DNA of 28,947 nt. It comes from Prevotella sp. UBA2739. Its GTDB lineage: Bacteria > Bacteroidota > Bacteroidia > Bacteroidales > Bacteroidaceae. This document shows, one piece after another, positions 23,817 through 28,947 of the stretch (within the stretch, counting starts at the first letter, position 1; each line of letters opens with the position of its first letter). The stretch is from assembly GCA_002353525.1 (NCBI GenBank), contig DEJV01000044.1, forward strand, positions 1 to 28,947, read 5' to 3'. Position numbers and translations under genes: made by a program. Below the pieces are notes generated by a model. The model had not been told where the DNA came from. It did no database searches and saw only the letters and a program-made list of their open reading frames with translations.

Positions 23817-25980
23817 GATTACAAAGAAAATAAAAGTCTCTGTGTCTCTCTGCATGGCATTGGCCATGGCAGCACTCATCAGCTCGTGTGCCGACCGGTT
23901 CGACCAGAGCTATGAGATGGGACGTCCTGATAAGCAGGAGCAATATAGCTATCTGGACAACTATGAGCCTCTGAAGAACTATGTAGACCGCAGCAAGTAT
24001 CCTAACTTCAAGCTGGGCGTGGGTACCACCGTCAGCGACTACCTGAAGCAGGAACTGGTGTATGGCCTGACCAATTCAAACTTCGACGAGACCGTGGCCG
24101 GCAATGCCATGAAGATGGCCTCGTGCGTCAACGAAAAGGGTGAGATGAACTTCTCGTCGGTCACCGACTATGTGAGCATGGCCACCGAGGCCGGACTCTC
24201 GGTCTATGGTCACACACTGGCCTGGCACGCCCAGCAGCCCGTGAAGTGGCTCAACAGCCTGTTGAAAGACAAGGAACTCGACATCGACCCAGATGCCCTC
24301 ATCGAGACCCTCATCTCTTCTTATTCTTACGAGGACAAGCCCGACGGTCCCTTCCCCCACTATCCCATGGGTTGTGAACCGCCCATCGTCAACGGTGCCC
24401 TCCACTTCGTGCCCACAGGCAACTGGAGCCAGTTCTTCATCCTGCCCGGTGGCAACAATGCGCTCACTGAGGGTAACTACCTCATCCGCCTCTATATGAC
24501 TTCCAACAAGGAGGCTGCCGGTGTTCAGCTGACCATCCAGAACGGATGGGGTGGCGATGCTCAGAACATCACCCTGGCTGTGCCCGTCGAGGCTGGCGAC
24601 AAGGTCTACGAACTGCAGTTGCCCGGTATCACCGCCGCGCCCAGTGCCAACTACGATGTAATCCTGAAGCCTCAGACGGCCGATGCAACCCTCGACGTGA
24701 AGAAGATAGAGTTCTACAAGCTCGAGTCTCCCGCTGTTGAGGTGGAGCAGGAAGTCAACTTCTACACTTACGAGACTAAACCCGACGGAGCGTTCCCCCA
24801 CTACCCCATGGGTGCCACACCTCCCATCCAGAACGGTGCCTTGCACTTTGTGCCCACAGGCGACTGGAGCCAGTTCTTCGTAGTGCCTGGCGGCAACAAC
24901 CAGCTCGACGAGGGTGACTATGTATTCTATGTTGACATGGCTTCGGACAAGGCTGCCTCTGGCATTCAGCTCACCGTGCAGAACGGATGGGGCGGCGATG
25001 CGCAGAACTTTACTGCTGCTATCCCCGTGGAGGCAGGCCGCAAGACCTATAAGCTCCCCTTCCCGGGACTCACCGGCAGCCCCAGCAAGAACTACGACGT
25101 GATTCTGAAGCCACAGACTGCCGATGCTACCCTTGATTTCTACTCGCTGAGAGTGTGCAAGGTGGTGAAACTCAACTCTATCCCCCTCACCGACGAGGAG
25201 AAGAAAGACACCCTTACATGGGCTATGGAGAAGTGGATCAGCGGTATGATGAACGCTTGCGACGGAAAGGTGAAGGCCTGGGATGTGGTCAACGAGGCCA
25301 TCTCGGGCGGCAATCCCGACAGCGAGGGTGTCTATGCCCTGCAGCACAACACAGGCTCTGAGGATGACAGCAACAACTTCTACTGGCAAGACTATCTGGG
25401 CGACCTCGACTACGTGCGTACGGCTGTACGGCTGGCCCGTCAGTATGGTCCGGAGGATATCAAGCTGTTCATCAACGACTACAACCTCGAGAGCGACTGG
25501 GATCAGAACCGCAAACTGAAGAGCCTCATCAAGTGGATTGAGCGCTGGGAGGCCGACGGCGTGACCAAGATCGACGGTATCGGCACGCAGATGCACATCT
25601 CATGCTATATGAACCCGCAGACACAAGAGAGCAAGAAGAATGCCATTGTCGAGATGTTCAAGCTGATGGCTGCCACTGGCAAGCTGGTACGTGTCAGCGA
25701 GCTCGACATGGGTCTCGTCGATGCCAACGGCAACAATGTCAACACGCCCGACGTGACCGAGGAACAGCACCACGCCATGGCCGACCTCTACCAGTTTGTC
25801 GTGTCGAAATATCTCGAGATTATCCCCGCCAACCAGCAGTGGGGTATCTGCCAGTGGGCTCCCACCGACAGCCCTGCCAACAGCGGATGGCGCGCCAACT
25901 GTCCTATTGGTCTTTGGGATTTGAACTACTACCGCAAGCATACCTATGCCGGCTTTGCCGACGGTCTGAGCGGTAAATAA
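23815..25980 (+). CDS. xyn10C: GH10 endo-beta-1,4-xylanase lipoprotein with catalytic domain interrupted by two CBMs
   Basis: The start is taken at ATG 23815 (721 residues); a frame beginning at TTG 23791 is not credible because those codons are repeat DNA. The lipobox ALISSC (C25) points to outer-membrane attachment. The first part of the GH10 barrel is at about 50-165 (LGVGTTVSDYLKQ, then VYGHTLAWHAQQPVKWLN). About 280 residues of insertion follow, made of two closely similar modules (about 168-305 and 312-447). Both contain FPHYPMG, GALHFVPTG and NGWGGDAQN, like family 4/22-type xylan-binding modules. The barrel then resumes with the acid/base E494 (DVVNEAI) and the nucleophile E629 (SELDMGL). 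It cleaves xylan at the cell surface. Interrupted GH10 domains are a known hallmark of Prevotella Xyn10C. Last gene of the xus operon. Confidence 0.95.
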   Translation: MITKKIKVSVSLCMALAMAALISSCADRFDQSYEMGRPDKQEQYSYLDNYEPLKNYVDRSKYPNFKLGVGTTVSDYLKQELVYGLTNSNFDETVAGNAMKMASCVNEKGEMNFSSVTDYVSMATEAGLSVYGHTLAWHAQQPVKWLNSLLKDKELDIDPDALIETLISSYSYEDKPDGPFPHYPMGCEPPIVNGALHFVPTGNWSQFFILPGGNNALTEGNYLIRLYMTSNKEAAGVQLTIQNGWGGDAQNITLAVPVEAGDKVYELQLPGITAAPSANYDVILKPQTADATLDVKKIEFYKLESPAVEVEQEVNFYTYETKPDGAFPHYPMGATPPIQNGALHFVPTGDWSQFFVVPGGNNQLDEGDYVFYVDMASDKAASGIQLTVQNGWGGDAQNFTAAIPVEAGRKTYKLPFPGLTGSPSKNYDVILKPQTADATLDFYSLRVCKVVKLNSIPLTDEEKKDTLTWAMEKWISGMMNACDGKVKAWDVVNEAISGGNPDSEGVYALQHNTGSEDDSNNFYWQDYLGDLDYVRTAVRLARQYGPEDIKLFINDYNLESDWDQNRKLKSLIKWIERWEADGVTKIDGIGTQMHISCYMNPQTQESKKNAIVEMFKLMAATGKLVRVSELDMGLVDANGNNVNTPDVTEEQHHAMADLYQFVVSKYLEIIPANQQWGICQWAPTDSPANSGWRANCPIGLWDLNYYRKHTYAGFADGLSGK

Positions 25981-26026
25981 CCGATATTGCCCCGAGAGGG
26001 TAATTTTTAGAACTTTACATGTGCAG

Positions 26027-26059
26027 GAGCCTGAGTCTGTGAAGATTCGGGCTCTTTTT
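26027..26059 (+). terminator. Rho-independent terminator of the xus operon
   Basis: A 12-bp stem (26027-26038 with 26043-26054, containing two G-T pairs) has a 4-base loop and is followed by TTTTT at 26055-26059. It lies 47 bp beyond the GH10 stop. AAGTGAN heptamers follow at once (26061-26095). Confidence 0.85.
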
Positions 26060-26060
26060 A

Positions 26061-26095
26061 CAAGTGAGAAGTGACAAGTGATAAGTGAGAAGTAA
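26061..26095. repeat. AAGTGAN heptamer array after the operon terminator
   Basis: Five units (AAGTGAG, AAGTGAC, AAGTGAT, AAGTGAG, AAGTAAC) run without gap from just after the T-tract. They end 16 bp before the start of the esterase gene, so they would fall in its leader or promoter region. No TAnnTTTG box is visible in 25981-26110. Confidence 0.6.
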
Positions 26096-26110
26096 CAAAA
26101 ACCTACCCAT

Positions 26111-28093
26111 ATGAAAAAGAACCATCATCTACGCAACGTGGTGAGAAGTGGCCTTATGCTGCTCCTTTTCGCCATTTTCCCGACGAATGCCCGTGCCGAG
26201 GTAGATCCCAACTTCTACATCTTCCTCTGCTTCGGACAGTCGAACATGGAGGGTGCCGCACGCCCGGAGGCACAAGACATAGCCAGCCCCGGACCGCGAT
26301 TCCTGCTCATGCCTGCTGTCGACGACCCTCAGCGCGGCCGTAAGATGGGCGAGTGGTGCGAGGCATCGGCTCCGCTCTGCCGGCCTAACACGGGTCTGAC
26401 ACCAGCCGACTGGTTTGGCCGCACGCTGGTGGCCTCTCTGCCTGAGCATATTAAGATAGGTGTCATCCATGTGGCCATCGGCGGCATCAAGATTGAGGGC
26501 TTCATGAAAGACAAGATTGCCGACTACGTGAAGACCGAGGCCCCTGGCTGGATGAAAGGCATGCTCGAGGCCTACAACAACAATCCCTACGAGCGGCTGG
26601 TGACGCTGGCCAAGAAAGCGCAGAAAGACGGTGTCATCAAAGGCATACTGATGCATCAGGGAGAGTCGAACACGGGCGACCCCCAGTGGGCCGCCAAGGT
26701 GCAGCAAGTGTACGACAACCTCTGCAGCGACCTGCGCCTGAAACCTGAGGAGGTGAATCTCTATGCCGGCCAGATTGTGCAGGCCGACGGCAAGGGCGTG
26801 TGCATCGGCTGCAAGAAACAAATCGACGAGCTGCCGCAGACCCTGCACACCTCGCAGGTCATCTCTTCCGACGGCTGTACCAACGGCCCCGACCGACTGC
26901 ACTTCGATGCTGCCGGCTATCGTGAACTCGGTTGCCGCTATGGCGAGGCTGTGGCCCGTTTCCTGGGTTACGAGCCCCGTCGCCCGCACATCGACATGCC
27001 AAACAAGATTGAGGTGCCAGCCGATGCCGTTCTCGCCGAGACCACCATCCCCGGCAACGAGTTCCCCAAGGTCGACAAAGAGGGGCGCGCCTATTTCCGT
27101 ATCGCAGCCCCCGATGCCCGTAAAGTGGTTGTCGACATCTGCGGCAAGAAATACGAGATGCAACCCGACGGCAAAGGCAACTACATGGCCGTTACCGATC
27201 CGCTGGTGCGCGGATTCCACTATTACTTCATGAACATCGGCGGTGTGAACTTCATCGACCCTGCCACCGAGACTTTCTTCGGCTGCAACCGACAGGCCGG
27301 AGGCATCGAGATTCCCGAGGGAACCGAAGGCGACTACTATCGTCCGCAGCAAGGCATTGACCATGGACAGGTGCATAGCATCTACTATTATGCGCAGTCA
27401 ACTGGCGAGTGGCGCCATGCCATGGTGTATACTCCTGCAGGCTACGAGCTGAAGAAGAACATCAAGAAGCGCTATCCCGTGCTCTACCTGCAGCATGGCA
27501 TGGGTGAGGACGAGACAGGATGGAGCCGGCAAGGCCGCATGCAGCACATCATGGACAACCTCATCGCCTCAGGCGAGGCCGTGCCCATGTTGGTGGTAAT
27601 GGAGAGCGGCGACGTGAAAGCGCCCTTCCGTGGAGGCGACAACCGCCAGGGACTGAGCAAGTACGGCGCATCGTTCTATCAAGTCATGACAAACGACCTC
27701 ATTCCCTACATCGACCAGCACTTCCGCACACAGGCAGACCGCGAGCACAGGGCAATGGCCGGACTGTCGTGGGGTGGCCATCAGACCTTCGACCTCGTGC
27801 TCAACCATCCCGACCTGTTTGCCTGGATGGGTGCGTTCAGCGGTGCCATCTTCGGCCTTGACGTGAAGACGGCCTACAACGGCATCTTCAGCCGTCCCGA
27901 CGAGTTCAACCGCAAGATTCACTATCTCTTCCTCAGCTGTGGCAGCGAGGAGAACTTCGGCACCGAGGCGCTGGTGAAGAGCTTGCGCGACGCAGGCATC
28001 AAGGCCGACTATTACGTCTCGCAGGGCACCCACCACGAGTGGCTCACGTGGCGTCGCAGCCTCCGCCAGTTTGTTCCCAAACTGTTCCGTTGA
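26111..28093 (+). CDS. Bifunctional carbohydrate esterase: CE6-type acetyl xylan esterase fused to CE1-type esterase
   Basis: This 660-residue exported protein has a signal peptide ending NARA (cleavage after A29). The N-terminal domain (about 30-290) is an SGNH esterase of the CE6/SASA type, with the nucleophile S44 in FGQSNMEG, the HQGESNTGD block and D261/H264 in DRLHFDAAGYRELG. About 305-405 is an esterase-associated immunoglobulin-like domain. The C-terminal domain (about 410-660) is an alpha/beta hydrolase of CE1/esterase D type with S553 in AGLSWGGH and H642 in THHEWLTW. It should remove acetyl groups from xylan and, in the second domain, feruloyl or acetyl esters. CE1-CE6 fusions are known from xylanolytic Prevotella. 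It follows the xus operon after a terminator, so it may have its own promoter or depend on read-through. The specificity of the CE1 half is not decidable here. Confidence 0.88.
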   Translation: MKKNHHLRNVVRSGLMLLLFAIFPTNARAEVDPNFYIFLCFGQSNMEGAARPEAQDIASPGPRFLLMPAVDDPQRGRKMGEWCEASAPLCRPNTGLTPADWFGRTLVASLPEHIKIGVIHVAIGGIKIEGFMKDKIADYVKTEAPGWMKGMLEAYNNNPYERLVTLAKKAQKDGVIKGILMHQGESNTGDPQWAAKVQQVYDNLCSDLRLKPEEVNLYAGQIVQADGKGVCIGCKKQIDELPQTLHTSQVISSDGCTNGPDRLHFDAAGYRELGCRYGEAVARFLGYEPRRPHIDMPNKIEVPADAVLAETTIPGNEFPKVDKEGRAYFRIAAPDARKVVVDICGKKYEMQPDGKGNYMAVTDPLVRGFHYYFMNIGGVNFIDPATETFFGCNRQAGGIEIPEGTEGDYYRPQQGIDHGQVHSIYYYAQSTGEWRHAMVYTPAGYELKKNIKKRYPVLYLQHGMGEDETGWSRQGRMQHIMDNLIASGEAVPMLVVMESGDVKAPFRGGDNRQGLSKYGASFYQVMTNDLIPYIDQHFRTQADREHRAMAGLSWGGHQTFDLVLNHPDLFAWMGAFSGAIFGLDVKTAYNGIFSRPDEFNRKIHYLFLSCGSEENFGTEALVKSLRDAGIKADYYVSQGTHHEWLTWRRSLRQFVPKLFR

Positions 28094-28100
28094 AGATTGA

Positions 28101-28319
28101 GAATGGAGAATGGGGGATGGAGGATAGAAGCCCCCTCCAACTCCCCCGAAGGGGGGAGAGAAGTGGCGCCATCCGGGAGCCGTCAGGCCATGACCAAGGG
28201 GCATGATTTCCGCTAATTTACAGGAAGCAAGATAGCATTATTCTTATTATGCTAATTTCTTTCCTAAAATAGCAAGCCGCCAGGCCAATTATCAATTGTC
28301 AATTATCAATTATCAATTA
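28101..28319. repeat. Intergenic repeats between the esterase and pnp genes
   Basis: Four heptamers (GAATGGA, GAATGGG, GGATGGA, GGATAGA) lie at 28101-28128. A CTCCCCC-GAA-GGGGGGAG hairpin lies at 28141-28158. The header GCCGCCAGGCC (28276-28286) is followed by AATTATC/AATTGTC heptamers to 28319. No gene, promoter box or phage-like sequence is seen. Confidence 0.6.
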
Positions 28320-28343
28320 GATACGACCTCTCACCTCTAAAAA

Positions 28344-28379
28344 AATTGCGCAGATGTAATGATTTACACCTGCGCAATT
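28344..28379. terminator. Bidirectional terminator between the esterase and pnp genes
   Basis: Arms of 16 bp (28344-28359 and 28364-28379) pair with one mismatch around a 4-base loop. On the minus strand a run of T follows (complement of the A run at 28339-28345), so it should end pnp transcripts 23 bp beyond the stop. On the plus strand the hairpin is followed by GCTTTTATC, a weaker signal. Confidence 0.8.
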
Positions 28380-28401
28380 GCTTTTATCTAGCGATGCTGT
28401 T

Positions 28402-28947
28402 TTAGTCGATGTCGCTCATGTGGTCGAGAGCGTCGCTGAAGTCTTTCGGCTCGTGCTCGGCCATGGGGTCATGGTAGTCGTTGCGATGCTCGAAGCGGTT
28501 GCCGTTACGCTCTCCGCGCTCGGGACGATTGCGGCGCTCTCCGCGATCTCCACGCTCACCACGCTCGGGACGGTTGCGACGCTCGCCACGCTCGGGGCGC
28601 TGACGACGCTCGCGCTCTACATATCCCTCGGGTTTCGGAATGAGCACACGGTGAGAGAGCTTATACTTGCCCGTCTTCTGGTCGATCTCCATCAGCTTCA
28701 CGGTGATCTTGTCGCCTTCCTTCAGACCAGCCTCCTCGACGGTCTCCAGGCGCTTCCAGTCAATCTCGCTGATGTGCAGCAGACCATCCTTGCCCGGCAT
28801 AATCTCTACGAAGCATCCGTAAGGCATGATAGAGCGTACCGTACCCTCGTACACCTCGCCCACTTCGGGAATGGCCACAATAGCCTTGATCTTGCCAATG
28901 GCAGCGTCGATGCTCTCCTTGTTAGGAGCCGACACCTGCACCTTGCC
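28402..28947 (-). CDS. pnp: Polyribonucleotide nucleotidyltransferase (PNPase), C-terminal part (partial)
   Basis: The minus-strand frame is open to the window edge (28947) and ends at TAA 28404-28402, giving the last 181 residues. VQVSAPNKESIDAAIGKIKA is the end of the KH domain. VGEVYEGTVRSIMPYGCFVE and PGKDGLLHISEI form the S1 RNA-binding domain. After KLSHRVLIPKPEGY the last 70 residues are rich in Arg, Gly, Glu and Asn, with repeats of RPERGERRN, and end in an acidic helix-like stretch (EPKDFSDALDHMSDID). PNPase degrades RNA from the 3' end with phosphate and works in mRNA turnover. The charged tail could add RNA or protein contacts. An internal GTG at 28941 is not the start. Unrelated to the xylan locus. 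Confidence 0.93.
   Translation of the reverse strand, partial: GKVQVSAPNKESIDAAIGKIKAIVAIPEVGEVYEGTVRSIMPYGCFVEIMPGKDGLLHISEIDWKRLETVEEAGLKEGDKITVKLMEIDQKTGKYKLSHRVLIPKPEGYVERERRQRPERGERRNRPERGERGDRGERRNRPERGERNGNRFEHRNDYHDPMAEHEPKDFSDALDHMSDID

Overview
The window looks like a chromosomal segment of a xylan-degrading Prevotella-type Bacteroidales (Prevotella/Segatella/Xylanibacter), probably from rumen or gut. The reasons are tandem SusC/SusD pairs, a hybrid two-component regulator, Bacteroidetes promoters of the form TTTG-N20-TAnnTTTG, a GH10 xylanase whose catalytic domain is interrupted by carbohydrate-binding modules, a BspA-type leucine-rich surface protein, and C-terminal tails resembling type IX secretion signals.

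Left edge (1-892): the 3' end of gpmI, then about 700 bp of non-coding DNA made of short tandem repeats and palindromes. Island (893-6115): two copies of a compound repeat of about 400 bp, in inverted orientation, enclose a BspA-like leucine-rich surface protein, a 65-residue acidic protein behind it, and a tyrosine recombinase. Between recombinase and surface-protein gene lies a segment bounded by a perfect 12-bp inverted repeat (4251-4262 and 4440-4451). It holds the only canonical promoter I can find for the surface-protein operon. This is the layout of an invertible, phase-variable promoter, and the right repeat overlaps the recombinase stop codon. I consider it the most interesting object in the window.

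Xylan locus (6437-28093): on the minus strand is a 1334-residue hybrid histidine kinase/AraC-type regulator. Transcribed away from it are a GH5 glycanase, then an apparent operon of SusC-SusD-SusC-SusD-DUF1735-type lipoprotein-GH10 xylanase lipoprotein, which matches the xusABCDE-xyn10C arrangement known from Prevotella bryantii. A terminator follows, then a two-domain CE6-CE1 esterase. In the expected model, the secreted or surface GH5 and GH10 cut xylan, the esterase removes acetyl and feruloyl groups, the SusD-like and XusE-like lipoproteins bind the products, the SusC-like channels import them, and the periplasmic propellers of the regulator sense the oligosaccharides. A TGTTACAA motif occurs in the regulator/GH5 divergent region and as two direct repeats exactly 21 bp apart before the first susC. 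It is a good candidate for the regulator's binding site.

Right edge (28094-28947): an intergenic region with tandem repeats and a strong bidirectional terminator, then the 3' end of pnp (S1 domain plus Arg/Gly/Glu-rich tail) on the minus strand. I saw no tRNA, rRNA, CRISPR array or intact insertion sequence.
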